DNA of 64,000 nt from Methylobacillus glycogenes JCM 2850 (GCF_000617925.1 NZ_BAMT01000005.1:124001-188000); one strand, 5' to 3'; counted from the first letter of the stretch, positions 1 through 10,163 are shown. The notes: a model not told the origin generated them from the letters alone. Program-made: numbers and translations.

Positions 1-281
1 GCGGTGACCCACTCCTCGATAAAATCAAACAGCTTCTGCAGGCGTTCAGAAGGCTTCTTGGTGTTCTTGTTGAGGTTGTTGCTCAACCAAGTGGTGAAAT
101 CGGCATGACCCTTTTGCAATACTTCCAGAATCAGGTCTTCTTTGCTGCGGAAATATTTGTACAAGGTCATCTTGGTGGTGCCAGCCACCGCCACAATTGT
201 GTCTACACCTGTCGAATTGATGCCTCGCGTCTGAAACAAGTCAGAGGCAACATGCAGTATTTTTTCCCGTAACACGGACAT
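1..281 (-). CDS. TetR/AcrR family transcriptional regulator (partial, C-terminus outside window)
   Basis: About 93 N-terminal residues are visible; the ligand-binding part lies beyond position 1. The N-terminus is a TetR helix-turn-helix: an alpha-1 segment (REKILHVASDLFQTRG) followed by the recognition helix region (TTKMTLYKYFRSKEDLI). The ATG at 281 is preceded by an AAGGAAA Shine-Dalgarno sequence, which supports this start. A 20-bp inverted repeat at 322-341 lies in its probable promoter, as expected for an autoregulated TetR repressor. The same TATAC-N6-GTATA core recurs at 29741 and 30037, so this protein may also control the genes there (inference). The ligand cannot be predicted. Confidence 0.85.
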   Translation of the reverse strand, partial: MSVLREKILHVASDLFQTRGINSTGVDTIVAVAGTTKMTLYKYFRSKEDLILEVLQKGHADFTTWLSNNLNKNTKKPSERLQKLFDFIEEWVT

Positions 282-321
282 AATCTGTTTCCTTGTGGGT
301 GCACACTGTGAGTGTGGCGGA

Positions 322-341
322 TATATACAATTTAGTATATA
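322..341. promoter_or_regulatory. Inverted repeat, candidate TetR operator
   Basis: Perfect 7-bp arms TATATAC and GTATATA flank a 6-bp spacer, 41 to 60 bases upstream of the tetR start codon. On the minus strand the TATATA of one arm could act as the -10 element, so a bound dimer would block transcription. The core TATAC-N6-GTATA is shared with two other sites in the window. Confidence 0.6.
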
Positions 342-778
342 CGTATTGCTAGCGTTGCTGTTGAATATCAAGTCTTGATTGCAATTTATTCAACTCACGC
401 CCGAGTATAAGTCCTGCCTCCAGTTCATGCTTGTCTTAAGTGTAAACAAGTTGTTACGAAAGTATAAAAAAGTGTAAACATGGCCATGATCAGCCAGTGG
501 GAAAACTTAATGGTGCTGTTTACTGGAAGGTATGGTTAAGACTATTTTTTTCACTTTTTTACTAGGCGAACTTGTGTCGCAGCGCAGGAGTTTAACTAGT
601 AGCAAGTGATGAAATGGCGTTGTAGCCTGAGATTGGCCGGTATGGGTGTGGTGATGTGGATGTCGGTGGGATAGGGGTAATTGAGTTTTTAATAGCCGCA
701 GCCAGGCCAAAAAATAACCTTAGGCCAAATCAAATCGCTGGCTCAAGACCTTTTGCTAGCTCAATATTGCTGGCTAAC
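342..778. other. Intergenic region without a convincing gene
   Basis: No ORF here has a good ribosome binding site or family resemblance. A 10-bp direct repeat, AGTGTAAACA, occurs at 439-448 and 471-480, spaced 32 bp (about three helical turns). Positions 729-790 contain degenerate repeats of GCTGGCT/CTCAAGA. The stretch separates the tetR start from the 3' end of the tlpA-hemJ operon. Confidence 0.4.
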
Positions 779-1573
779 TCAAGATCGCTGAATAGGTTTA
801 TTTGCGGTGACGCCCGGGAGAATAAGCTGGGCCTTGATATAAGCCTGTTCAGGCTCTGAAAGCATGGTCAGCGGTTTGTATTCGCAACTGACTCTTTGCA
901 TGAGTTTGCTCGCCAGGCGCATTTCCGCATCCTGATTGGAGGGGGCGCCTGCAACCACTTGGCGCAAGTACACCTCGCGCTCAGATTCATCCAGCATCAG
1001 CGCCTGTGGGAAGTGGCAATTGGCTTGGCGCATTTGATTCAGAGTGTGATGCAAGCTGGTTAATAGTTTGGGGCTGGCGGCAGGCTCCTGCGCAACGGTA
1101 TTCCACAGTTGATGGCTGGCGGGAGTTTTGTGCACTGGCGGCAGATCGCGCATGATGTACCAACCCAAAAATATCGCCATACCAATCAGGCTCACAAAGC
1201 TGGCGCTCATGCTGAAATCGCCAAATTTGCGCCAGCTGCCATCGCATTGCGCATGTATCAATGCGTCTGAGGCAATGCGTGCATTGTGCAGCGCGTGGCA
1301 GCCTGGCTGTTTCAGTTCCTGCTGCAATGCATTGCCAAACATAATCAGAATTTGTTGCGCCAGTACTTCTGGAATTTGTGCGCCACTGCGTTTGGCAAGC
1401 TTGGTCAGGTGACGCATCAGGGCGGGAGTTTGCTGCGTAAGTTCTGTCGCGGTGGCGCTGGAAAGCTGGTCAATATGCTGGCTAAGGTCAAACATGCCAA
1501 GCAAGCGCGATGCGGGTTTGCCTCTGCTCTTGCGCAGAAGTTGCATCAATAATGACTGGTTACGCTTGAACAT
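779..1573 (-). CDS. Hypothetical membrane-anchored protein, 264 aa
   Basis: Not recognised. There is a basic N-terminus, a mostly helical first half, one predicted membrane segment at about residues 125-142 (FVSLIGMAIFLGWYIM), and a soluble C-terminal half rich in Gln and Ala. There is no signal peptide, so the C-terminal half could be periplasmic. The gene begins 11 bases after the hemJ stop on the same strand and is probably the last gene of a tlpA-hemJ-orf operon. That position suggests an envelope role, but nothing in the sequence fixes a function. Confidence 0.7.
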   Translation of the reverse strand: MFKRNQSLLMQLLRKSRGKPASRLLGMFDLSQHIDQLSSATATELTQQTPALMRHLTKLAKRSGAQIPEVLAQQILIMFGNALQQELKQPGCHALHNARIASDALIHAQCDGSWRKFGDFSMSASFVSLIGMAIFLGWYIMRDLPPVHKTPASHQLWNTVAQEPAASPKLLTSLHHTLNQMRQANCHFPQALMLDESEREVYLRQVVAGAPSNQDAEMRLASKLMQRVSCEYKPLTMLSEPEQAYIKAQLILPGVTANKPIQRS

Positions 1574-1584
1574 GGCATGCCCCT

Positions 1585-1998
1585 TCAGAACGGTTTGACC
1601 ACTACCAGAATCACCACCCCTGCCAACAGCAGCACAGGGAATTCATTGAGCCAGCGATAGAACACATGGCCGTGACGGTTGCGATCATGCTTGAAATCAA
1701 ACAGCAGTTTGCCGCAATACAGATGGTAGGCAATCAGAATGGCAACCAGCGTTAGCTTGGCATGCAGCCAGCCGCCGGAAATACCATAACCCTGCCATAG
1801 CCACATGCCGAAGACGATAGTCAGCACCGCACCTGGGGTCATGATGCCGAAGAATAACTTACGCTCCATGATCTTGAAGCGCGCACTGCCTGTGCTGTCT
1901 TCTGTCTGGGCGTGATAGACAAACAAGCGCGGCAAGTAAAACAAGCCCGCAAACCAAGTCACCATAAAGATGATATGCCATGCCTTAATCCACAACAT
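1585..1998 (-). CDS. hemJ: Protoporphyrinogen IX oxidase HemJ (UPF0093)
   Basis: A 137-aa inner-membrane protein with four hydrophobic segments, matching the HemJ/UPF0093 family in length. HemJ oxidises protoporphyrinogen IX to protoporphyrin IX, the penultimate step of heme synthesis, in bacteria lacking HemG/HemY. The conserved N-terminal segment (KAWHIIFMVTWFAGLFYLPR) carries the family His. The start codon overlaps the stop of the upstream tlpA-like gene in TGATG, implying translational coupling. Confidence 0.88.
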   Translation of the reverse strand: MLWIKAWHIIFMVTWFAGLFYLPRLFVYHAQTEDSTGSARFKIMERKLFFGIMTPGAVLTIVFGMWLWQGYGISGGWLHAKLTLVAILIAYHLYCGKLLFDFKHDRNRHGHVFYRWLNEFPVLLLAGVVILVVVKPF

Positions 1999-2573
1999 CA
2001 GCCTGCTACTCCCAGCTCGCGGTTAAGTAATTGCCTGAGTGCAGCAAAATCCAGCACGCCTATGAGCTTTTGCGTAATCCTGCCCTGCTTATCAATGATG
2101 AAGGAGGTTGGGGTCACACGCACATCGCTGAATTTTTCGGCTGCCTCGCCCTGACTGTCATGGGCCACCGGGAAGGGCAGGGCGTTGTTCTGACTGTAAG
2201 TGATGATCTGTTGCAGCTTGTCGTAGGGCATGGCTACGGCAACGACTTCAAAGCCTTTGTCCTTATATTGCTGGTAAGTATTGATCAGCTCGGGCATTTC
2301 CTCAATGCAGCCTGGGCAATCTGTGGCCCAGAAATTGACCAGCACCATTTTGCCTTGCAGCGATGACAAGGGAATGGTTTTGCCTTGCAGGGTCACAAAG
2401 TTGATATTGGGTGCTTGCGGCTTTTGGGTCAGGGAAAAACCCAGAAAGGCGATCAGGCCGATGACGACGATGGGGATGAGGATTTTGCGCAATTTCTGGA
2501 GCATGGTGACAACCAATTCATTACCTGGATGATGCTTGAATGCCATTGTGGTGTTTTTTATGTCACTTGTCAT
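1998..2573 (-). CDS. TlpA/ResA-like membrane-anchored thiol-disulfide oxidoreductase
   Basis: Thioredoxin fold with the active site C86-P-G-C89 in the context NFWATDCPGC, and the cis-proline loop VTPTSFIID. A hydrophobic segment (about residues 31-47) anchors the domain in the inner membrane facing the periplasm. Family members reduce or oxidise periplasmic thiols, often in cytochrome c maturation. The longest start is at 2573; an internal ATG at 2504 (MLQKLRK) directly before the anchor would give a more typical protein and may be the true start. It is translationally coupled to hemJ. The substrate is not predictable. Confidence 0.85.
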   Translation of the reverse strand: MTSDIKNTTMAFKHHPGNELVVTMLQKLRKILIPIVVIGLIAFLGFSLTQKPQAPNINFVTLQGKTIPLSSLQGKMVLVNFWATDCPGCIEEMPELINTYQQYKDKGFEVVAVAMPYDKLQQIITYSQNNALPFPVAHDSQGEAAEKFSDVRVTPTSFIIDKQGRITQKLIGVLDFAALRQLLNRELGVAG

Positions 2574-2670
2574 CTGAAATGCATGGCGCAGAATCTTTCT
2601 TCCGGAACAATTCTCATTTGCGAAACCCGCGCCAGTACTGCATTTGCGCTTAATCGACAGGGTATCTCCA

Positions 2671-2679
2671 TGATATAAT
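2671..2679 (+). promoter_or_regulatory. Extended -10 promoter element
   Basis: TGATATAAT is a perfect -10 hexamer with an upstream TG, 27 bases before the ATG of the downstream dehydrogenase. No clear -35 is seen, which is common for extended -10 promoters. Confidence 0.5.
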
Positions 2680-2705
2680 TGTGCCTTTAGCCGCCATTAA
2701 AAAGC

Positions 2706-5700
2706 ATGACTGCCCGCTTACGCGAAATCCCATATAACTACACCTCCTTTTCTGACCGGGAAATTGTCATTCGTTTTCTCGGGGAGGAAGTCTGGAATGT
2801 CTTGAATGACCTGCGCGCAGAGCGCCGCACCGGACGCTCAGCCGTATGCTGTTTGAAGTGCTGGGGGATTTGTGGGTGGTATCGCGCAATCCTTACCTGC
2901 AGGACGATCTGCTGGGTAATAAAAAGCGCCGCCAGGCATTGATTGAAGCACTCAATCACCGCATCAAGGCCATTGACGAGCGCAGCGCTGGCAATCCCAA
3001 GGTGCTTAAGCTGGTAGTGGCCGCGCGCAAGGCGGTGGAACAGTTCTCCCAGGATTTCCGCGAAACTGAAAAGCTGCGCAAGCTTTCTCAGGCCAAGCTC
3101 GCTAAATACACACATAAAGACAACATCCGTTTTGACGGCTTGTCTCGTGTTTCGCACGTCACTGACGCCACCGATTGGCGCGTTGAATATCCATTTGTTG
3201 TGCTGACCCCAGACACCGAGCAGGAAATCGCTGCCCTGGTGCGCGTCTGCATAGAGCTGGGCCTGACCATCATCCCGCGCGGAGGCGGTACGGGTTATAC
3301 CGGTGGTGCGGTGCCACTGACCAAGCTGTCTGCGGTGATCAATACCGAAAAGCTGGATCAGTATTCTGAAGTCAATTATGTGGCCTTGCCCGGCGTGGCT
3401 GAGAAAGTGCCTGTGATTCATTGTGGCGCAGGCGTGGTGACGCGCCGCGTGATGGAAGCGGCCAGCAATGCCGGACTTGAATTCGCCGTTGACCCCACCT
3501 CGGCCGATGCCTCTTGCATAGGCGGCAATGTCGCCATGAATGCGGGTGGCAAGAAGGCCGTGCTCTGGGGCACGGCACTGGATAACCTGGCCTCGTGGCG
3601 CATGGTCACCCCGGATGCGCAATGGTTGTATGTGGAGCGTCTGGAGCACAATCAGGGCAAGATTCACGATATTGCCATGGCGCGCTTCCGCATCAGCCGC
3701 TTTGAGGAGGATGGCAAAACGCCTATAGGCCAGCCTGAAGTGCTGGAAATACCCGGCCCTAGCTTCCGTACCGTGGGTCTGGGCAAAGATGTTACCGACA
3801 AATTCCTCTCCGGTCTGCCCGGCATTCAGAAAGAAGGCTGCGATGGCTTGATCACCTCGGCCACTTTCATTCTGCACCGCATGCCCAAGCATGCGCGTAC
3901 CGTGTGCCTGGAATTCTTCGGCCATGTGGCTTTGGCCGTGCCCTCGATTGTTGAGGTCAAGGATTACCTGGACGCACACCCCAACACCATATTGGCGGGT
4001 CTGGAGCACTTGGACGAGCGCTACCTGCGCGCCGTAGGCTATGCCACCAAGGCCAATCGCAGCGAGCGCCCGAAGATGGTGCTGATTGCCGATATTGCCA
4101 GCGATGACGAAATTGGCGTGGGCGAGGCCGCTTCACAAGTGGTACGCCTGGCCAATGCGCGTGGCGGCGAAGGGTTTATTGCGGTCTCTAGCGATGCGCG
4201 CAAGAAATTCTGGCTGGATAGAGCGCGTACTGCAGCGATTGCCAAACATACCAATGCCTTCAAGATCAACGAAGATGTGGTGATTCCATTGCCACGTCTG
4301 GGCGATTATTCCGATGGCATTGAGCGCATTAATATTGAGCTTTCCATACGCAACAAGCTAAAGCTGCTGGATGAGCTTGAAGGCTTTATGCAGGGCGATC
4401 TGCCGCTGTATGAAGACGACGAAACCCAGGCTGACCAAGAGATGCTGGTGCAAAAGCGCCAGATGGCCTTGCAATTGTTCTCGGCTACACGCCAGCACTG
4501 GCGCAATGTGCTGGACAACCTGGATGGCGCAATCTCCCTGCTGGGGGCAGATTTCAGTGACCTTGCCGTGGAAAACATCTTCCGCGCAGTGCAAGAGCAC
4601 CAAGTGCGTATTTCCTGGAAGCAGGACATCAAGAAAGAGCTGCATCGCATCTTTATCGGCCGTGAGTACAGACGCATTCTGGAACGCTGCGACGAAATTC
4701 ATAAGCAGGTATTGAAGGGCCGTGTGTTTGTAGCGCTACATATGCATGCGGGTGATGGCAATGTGCACACTAACATCCCGGTCAATTCCGATGACTATGA
4801 AATGATGCATACCGCCCATGAAGCTGTAGCACGCATCATGAAGCTGGCTACAGGCTTAGGCGGGGTTATCTCGGGTGAGCACGGCATAGGCATCACCAAG
4901 ATGGAGTTCCTCGACGAGAAAACCGTCTCTACCTTTGCCGCCTACAAGGCCAAGGTAGATCCCGAAGGCCGCTTCAACAAGGGCAAGCTGATGGCGGGTT
5001 CCGGCCTGCATTCGGCTTACACGCCTTCGTTTGGCCTGCTGGAGCAAGAGTCCATCATCATGGAGCAATCCGCCATAGGCGAGATTGCCGATTCCATCAG
5101 CGATTGTCTGCGTTGTGGCAAGTGCAAACCGGTATGCACCACGCATGTACCACGCGCCAATCTCTTGTACAGCCCACGCAACAAGATTCTGGGCACCTCA
5201 TTATTGATTGAGGCTTTCCTCTACGAAGAGCAGACGCGGCGCGGCATTTCGCTCAAGCATTTTGATGAGTTCAATGATGTGGCCGACCATTGCACCGTGT
5301 GCCACAGATGCGAAAAGCCCTGCCCGGTAGATATCGATTTTGGTGATGTTTCGATTGCCATGCGCAACTTCCTGCGCGAGCAGGGGCGCAAGCATTTCAA
5401 CCCTGGCACTGCCGCTGCCATGACCTTCCTTAATATCAAGGACCCCGCTACCATACGCGCCATGCGTACGGCCATGGTGGGCATAGGTTATAAAGCGCAG
5501 CGCCTGGGGCATAGTGTGTTCAAGAAGCTGGGCCTATTGGGCAGCAGCAAGAAGCATCCACCGCAGACTTTGGGCAAGCCAGAGATCAAGGCGCAAGTGA
5601 TTCACTTCTTGAACCGCCCCATGCCCAAGGCCATGCCGACCAAGACCTCGCGTGCGCTGCTGGGGATTGAAGACGACACCATAGTGCCGGTTATCCGCAA

Positions 5701-6520
5701 CCCGCAGAAAGCCAGCGAGGATGCCGAGGCGGTGTTCTACTTCCCTGGCTGCGGCTCTGAGCGTTTGTTCTCCACCGTGGGCTTGGCCACTCAGGCCATG
5801 CTGTATGAGGCTGGTGCCATTACTGTGCTGCCGCCTGGCTATCTGTGCTGCGGTTATCCGCAAACCTCCAGTGGCAATCATGACAAGGGCCAGCAGATCA
5901 CAGCTGATAATCGTGTGCAGTTCCACCGCGTGGCTAATACGCTGAACTACCTTGATATCAAAACCGTGATTGTCTCTTGCGGCACCTGCATGGATCAGCT
6001 ACAGAAGTATGAGTTTGAGCGTATCTTCCCCGGCGCACGCCTGCTGGATATCCATGAATATCTGATGGAGAAGAACTTCAAGATCGAAGGCATCACGGGT
6101 ACGCGTTATATGTATCACGACCCCTGCCACTCGCCGATGAAGACGTATGCGCCAATGAAAGTCACCCAGGCGCTGGTGGGCGAGAATGACGTGGCACTCA
6201 ATGATAGATGCTGCGGCGAGTCCGGCACCTTTGCTGTGGCACGTCCTGATATCGCCACCCAAGTCAAAATGCGCAAGCAGGAAGAACTGGAAAAAGGCAT
6301 CAGCAAGCTGGGCCTGACACCTGGCAAGCCTGAGCAGGATGTGAAAATCCTGACTTCTTGCCCATCTTGCCTGCAGGGCTTGTCACGCTATGGTGAAGAT
6401 ACTGGCATAGAGGCCGATTACATCGTCGTGGAAATGGCCAAGCATGTGCTGGGTGAGAACTGGATGCAGGATTACGTGCAAAAAGCCAACAACGGCGGCA
6501 TAGAGAAAGTATTGCTGTAA
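2706..6520 (+). CDS. DUF3683/FAD-linked oxidase/4Fe-4S/CCG-domain dehydrogenase (frameshifted in this sequence)
   Basis: A fused GlcD/GlcF-like protein of about 1,271 aa. In order: a DUF3683 N-terminal domain ([18 protein letters not shown]), an FAD-binding PCMH domain ([14 protein letters not shown]), an FAD-oxidase C-terminal domain (GEHGIGITK), two 4Fe-4S motifs ([11 protein letters not shown] and [11 protein letters not shown]), and two CCG cysteine-rich domains (YFPGCGSE...YLCCGYP, then DPCHSP...RCCGESG). It probably oxidises a 2-hydroxy acid such as D-lactate or glycolate and passes electrons to the quinone pool; the substrate is not determined. The reading frame breaks near 2842: the first 46 codons are in one frame and the rest in another. 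Restoring one C (GCCCGTATG instead of GCCGTATG) rejoins them, so this is probably a sequence error. Confidence 0.88.
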
Positions 6521-6544
6521 TTCTCCCTGCTTTATAAGCCACTT

Positions 6545-6570
6545 AAAAGCCAGCACTCGCTGGCTTTTTT
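6545..6570 (+). terminator. Rho-independent terminator
   Basis: The stem AAGCCAGC/GCTGGCTT has a 4-base loop and is followed by a T run, 25 bases after the dehydrogenase stop. Confidence 0.85.
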
Positions 6571-6662
6571 ATTCCGCCAGGCGCTAGGCTAATTCCTCAA
6601 GGCTTTGACCCATGATCCGGGGTAAAGGGCTTTATTTTCGGCATGTAGATGTAGTCATTGCA

Positions 6663-6681
6663 ATTTAATTGTCAATTAAAT
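6663..6681. promoter_or_regulatory. 19-bp perfect palindrome, candidate operator upstream of doxX-like gene
   Basis: Arms ATTTAATTG and CAATTAAAT flank a single T. It lies about 100 bases upstream of the DoxX-family start, in an AT-rich stretch. Size and composition resemble MarR-type operators (inference). Confidence 0.4.
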
Positions 6682-6778
6682 CTTATTATTTTACTATTTG
6701 GTGCGTTGTGGCCGGTGCTGAACTCGCGCGACACATGACGCAGTATCCAAATGAATAATTGGCAAGGAGCATCTCGCA

Positions 6779-7231
6779 ATGAAACATCTCATCTATCTAT
6801 TGCTGGTTCGAGACGTATTAAATCTGGCTGCGCTCAGCTTATTGGCTTGGATACGCCACAGTCTGTTGGCCTTGCTCGCCAGAGTCGCCATTGCGATGGT
6901 GTTCTTGCAATCTGGCCGTAGCAAAGTTGATGGTTGGTTGACGCTCAAAGACAGCACTTACAGCTTATTGCGTGAGCAATTGGCGCTGTTGCCGCCAGAG
7001 CTGGTTGCACCAGTGATTGTCTACACCGAGCATCTGTTTGCAGCCTTGCTGCTAGTGGGGTTTCTTACCCGATTTTCCGCCATTGCATTGCTGGCATTGA
7101 CGCTGATGACTCAAGTGCTGCTAATGCCAGCAGCCTGGCTGAGCCATTTAACCTGGGCGGCATTGCTGTTATTCATCATAGGCAGAGGCGCTGGCCGTAT
7201 TTCGCTGGATCATGCGCTAGGTTTGCATTAA
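6779..7231 (+). CDS. DoxX family membrane protein
   Basis: A 150-aa protein with four hydrophobic helices. The first half contains RVAIAMVFLQSGRSKVDGW, the usual DoxX signature region, where a conserved small-residue helix ends in a Lys/Asp patch. DoxX-family proteins are inner-membrane proteins linked to redox or thiol stress, mostly without a defined reaction. A good AAGGAG ribosome site lies just before the ATG. A 19-bp palindrome upstream may mediate regulation. Confidence 0.8.
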   Translation: MKHLIYLLLVRDVLNLAALSLLAWIRHSLLALLARVAIAMVFLQSGRSKVDGWLTLKDSTYSLLREQLALLPPELVAPVIVYTEHLFAALLLVGFLTRFSAIALLALTLMTQVLLMPAAWLSHLTWAALLLFIIGRGAGRISLDHALGLH

Positions 7232-7319
7232 GGCTAGTGTCTGAACTTGAGCGTTTCAGCACAAGGCCGCCAACAGCTTCTCGCCCTATAATGCAGGCAT
7301 TGAAACCGAAGAGCCTGTC

Positions 7320-7646
7320 ATGCTGGTCCTGAAGACATTTATCCTGTTTGTAATTACCGCCCTGGCTGAGATAGTGGGCTGTTATCTGCCTTATCTCTGG
7401 CTGAAGAAAAATGCCCCGATCTGGGTATTGCTGCCTGCGGCCTTGAGCCTGGCGCTGTTTGCCTGGCTATTGAGCTTGCACCCCAATGCAGCTGGCCGCG
7501 TCTATGCGGCCTATGGCGGGGTTTATATCTTTGTGGCACTGGGCTGGTTATGGCTGGTGGATGGCATCAGGCCCAGTACCTGGGATGTGGTGGGGGTGAT
7601 GGTGGCGCTGCTGGGTATGGCCATCATTATGTTTGCGCCACGTTGA
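7320..7646 (+). CDS. ynfA: YnfA family (UPF0060) membrane protein
   Basis: 108 aa with four membrane helices, full length for the family. Conserved segments include [13 protein letters not shown] and [12 protein letters not shown]. YnfA proteins resemble small-multidrug-resistance transporters in size and topology; a role in efflux is suggested in some enterobacteria, but the substrate here is unknown. It is probably transcribed from its own promoter after the doxX-like gene. Confidence 0.85.
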   Translation: MLVLKTFILFVITALAEIVGCYLPYLWLKKNAPIWVLLPAALSLALFAWLLSLHPNAAGRVYAAYGGVYIFVALGWLWLVDGIRPSTWDVVGVMVALLGMAIIMFAPR

Positions 7647-7788
7647 GCTGCTAATGCTCTAGAGCTGGAAATAGGGGCTGCACATCTACAGGTTAAAGTG
7701 GGTTGAAGCTACATATAGCTTGCCCAGTTAGCCAATACACAAGCCCATGCATCAAGAGTAAAGTGTAGGCGAGTACATTCCACCGGGG

Positions 7789-8796
7789 GTGCACATGCTG
7801 ACATTTGCTCGAATATGCTATCTGCACGGTTTGCTGTGCTTCTGCCTGTGCATTCCCGAAGCTGCTGCCGTCATGCAAGGGCAGTTTCTGGAAAACGCCC
7901 CTGTGGTGCAGCTGGTTTTTGAGCACAGGGATTGGCATGAGTTTCGCCAGGAATGGCGGGTAAGCCATAGCGAGTGCAGCGCGGTGATAGTGGGCAACAA
8001 ACCACTCACCTTGCTAACCGCAGCCCATTGCCTGCGCGATGTAGGTAAGGATGCCGCCAGTGGTTTACCCAGCGTCAAGATCGCGCAGACGGCCCAGCAA
8101 CATCTGCTGCAAGCCAAATTGCAATATGCAGTGTTCCCAGAATTCGACAAAGTGCGTGGCAACCTGATTGATGATCTTGCGGTGCTGGTATTTGACCTGC
8201 AGCTAGGGGATGATCAGGCCTTGGCCCCAGTGCTGCTGGATACTCCATCAGACAATATCACCATCTGCGGTTATGGTTATGGCTCCGCAGACTCCCTACC
8301 TCACACCCTACGCTGCGGCCAGCGCCATCTCTATGGCGGCGCTGAAAACTTCAATCGCTTTTTGCCTGTGGATTACGAGTCTCAGGACCCCTTGTTCTAT
8401 GCTCGCTACCGCACGCAGTTTGAGAGCAAAACGAGCGCTGTCTCATCGCTGGAGGCCTTATGGGCGCTGAATCGGCTGGATGATGTTGGCGAATATGATG
8501 TGCACTTGCCCATGCCGACCTTGGGTGATTCAGGCGGGCCGTGGCTGCATGCGCTGCAGGATGGACATTATGCTGTGATTGGCGTGACCAGCTTTGTCGA
8601 GAGTTTTTATGGCAGCTCGCCGCAATGGGCGTTTTTTCGCCAAAGCAGTGCGCCCTTGCAGGATTTTGTCTATGCCGCCTATGGTATTCGGCTGGATAGC
8701 ATGCGGGCGCGTAAGCTCTTCAATGCCGCACGCATGAAGGGGGCGGATATACGTGTGGTGCGGCAGAGCTGGCTGAAGCGAGAGGGGGCTTTCTGA
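7789..8796 (+). CDS. Secreted trypsin-like serine protease (S1 family)
   Basis: 335 aa with an N-terminal signal-like segment (about residues 5-27). The catalytic triad is complete: H80 in LTAAHC, D128/D129 in LIDDLAV, and S248 in GDSGGP. C63 and C81 can form the His-loop disulfide. It is expected to be a periplasmic or secreted endopeptidase; specificity is unknown. The start shown is a GTG; an ATG six bases downstream (7795) is equally possible. The C-terminus converges on phoR with a one-base gap. Confidence 0.82.
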   Translation: MHMLTFARICYLHGLLCFCLCIPEAAAVMQGQFLENAPVVQLVFEHRDWHEFRQEWRVSHSECSAVIVGNKPLTLLTAAHCLRDVGKDAASGLPSVKIAQTAQQHLLQAKLQYAVFPEFDKVRGNLIDDLAVLVFDLQLGDDQALAPVLLDTPSDNITICGYGYGSADSLPHTLRCGQRHLYGGAENFNRFLPVDYESQDPLFYARYRTQFESKTSAVSSLEALWALNRLDDVGEYDVHLPMPTLGDSGGPWLHALQDGHYAVIGVTSFVESFYGSSPQWAFFRQSSAPLQDFVYAAYGIRLDSMRARKLFNAARMKGADIRVVRQSWLKREGAF

Positions 8797-8797
8797 C

Positions 8798-10126
8798 TCA
8801 GGCGCTGACGGGGGCTGCCTGAACTGCCTTGTGTACCAGGCGGCTTTGCGGCAATACGATGCTGAAAGTACTGCCTTTGCCAGCCTCGGATTCAATCTCG
8901 ATATGGCCTTGATGCCGCGTCAGTATGTGCTTGACGATGGAAAGACCCAGGCCAGTGCCGCCTGTTTCGCGCGAGCGGCTGCGATCCACGCGGTAAAAAC
9001 GTTCGGTCAGGCGGTCTATATGCTGTTGTTCTATGCCTATGCCAGTGTCATGCACACTGAAAACCACTTCCTTGCCGCGCTGGAATAGCTTGAGATTGAT
9101 CTTGCCACCCTGCGGTGTATAGCGCACGGCATTGCTCACCAGATTGCCCATGGCGCTATGCAGCTCCTCATGCGCGCCCTTGATAAACAGGCCTGGTTCT
9201 ATAGGCTCCAGAGTGATCTCGTGCTTATCCTTGCTCAGGCTTACGCCCTCATGCAGCAGCATATTGAGCAAGGCTTGCAGGTCTATCTCGGTTTCCTGCG
9301 GTGCTTCCGGGCTGTTTTCCAGCTGCGAAAGTGTGAGCAAGTCCTCAATCAGGCGGCGCATGCGGCTAGTTTGCTCCTGCATCATGGCGAAATAGGCACG
9401 GGTGCTATCGGGTACCGCGCCATCCATATCGGTCAGGGTCTCAATAAAACCACCGACCACAGTCAACGGCGTGCGTAATTCATGCGAGACATTGGCAATA
9501 AAATCGCGGCGCATGGTTTCCAGCTTTTCTAGTTGGCTGACGTCGCGCGAGATGAGTAACTTTTGATTGGCGCCAAACGGCACCAGCTGGATTTCTAAGG
9601 TTGCGCCAGTCGTGCGCCAGGATTTGAGTTTGATAGGCTCGGCATAATCCTGCCTGTGCAAATACTGGATAAAGTCTATGGGACGTACCAGATAGCTGAT
9701 CGGCTGCCCGGCATCCTGGCGCATGGAAAGGCCTAATTGCTGTTCAGCCGTCGGGTTGCACCATTCAATCTGGTCACTGCCGTTAAGCAGCACCACACCA
9801 TCGGGCAAGGCACTGGCAGCATGGCGGAATCGATCAAGCGCGGAGCTGATTTGCGCCTGGCTGCGGCTATGTCTGCGCTTCTCGTAATAAATCGCGGCAA
9901 ATACATCTTCCCAAATGCCGCTGCCCACTGGCATGGCATTGAGCTCAGGCTTTTTAAACCATTGCAGCAGCTGATGCAGCCAGTACAGATGGCTGGCGAG
10001 GTAAGTCAGCAGAATGGCACTGAGCACCCAGAGGGCGGTAATGGCATCCTTGGCCACCCAGGTAATGAGGCACACCAGGGTAGTAGCCAGCGCAAGCCAC
10101 AAGGCTTTCCATCGAATATCTTGCAC
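8798..10126 (-). CDS. phoR: Phosphate regulon sensor histidine kinase PhoR
   Basis: 442 aa. Two N-terminal membrane helices (residues 8-23 and 28-48) are followed by a linker, a PAS domain (about 100-200), a HisKA domain with phospho-acceptor H215 in FIANVSHELRTPLT, and an HATPase domain with N box (GNLVSNAVRYTP), G1 (DTGIGI) and G2 (GGTGLGLSIV). This is the PhoR layout. It senses phosphate status through Pst/PhoU and phosphorylates PhoB. It lies 37 bases downstream of phoB on the same strand. Confidence 0.93.
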   Translation of the reverse strand: MQDIRWKALWLALATTLVCLITWVAKDAITALWVLSAILLTYLASHLYWLHQLLQWFKKPELNAMPVGSGIWEDVFAAIYYEKRRHSRSQAQISSALDRFRHAASALPDGVVLLNGSDQIEWCNPTAEQQLGLSMRQDAGQPISYLVRPIDFIQYLHRQDYAEPIKLKSWRTTGATLEIQLVPFGANQKLLISRDVSQLEKLETMRRDFIANVSHELRTPLTVVGGFIETLTDMDGAVPDSTRAYFAMMQEQTSRMRRLIEDLLTLSQLENSPEAPQETEIDLQALLNMLLHEGVSLSKDKHEITLEPIEPGLFIKGAHEELHSAMGNLVSNAVRYTPQGGKINLKLFQRGKEVVFSVHDTGIGIEQQHIDRLTERFYRVDRSRSRETGGTGLGLSIVKHILTRHQGHIEIESEAGKGSTFSIVLPQSRLVHKAVQAAPVSA

Positions 10127-10163
10127 AGATTCAATCTTGTCTAGGACAGGTCGCCATTATGAG

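Noticed and set aside
507..859. Short ORFs on both strands in the tetR downstream gap
   Set aside because: No ribosome sites and low-complexity translations (His/Ser-rich); the plus-strand one overlaps the 264-aa gene.
2738..4009. Long minus-strand ORF (423 codons)
   Set aside because: It is antisense to the DUF3683/FAD dehydrogenase, whose motifs are unambiguous; the antisense protein has no recognisable domain and no ribosome site.
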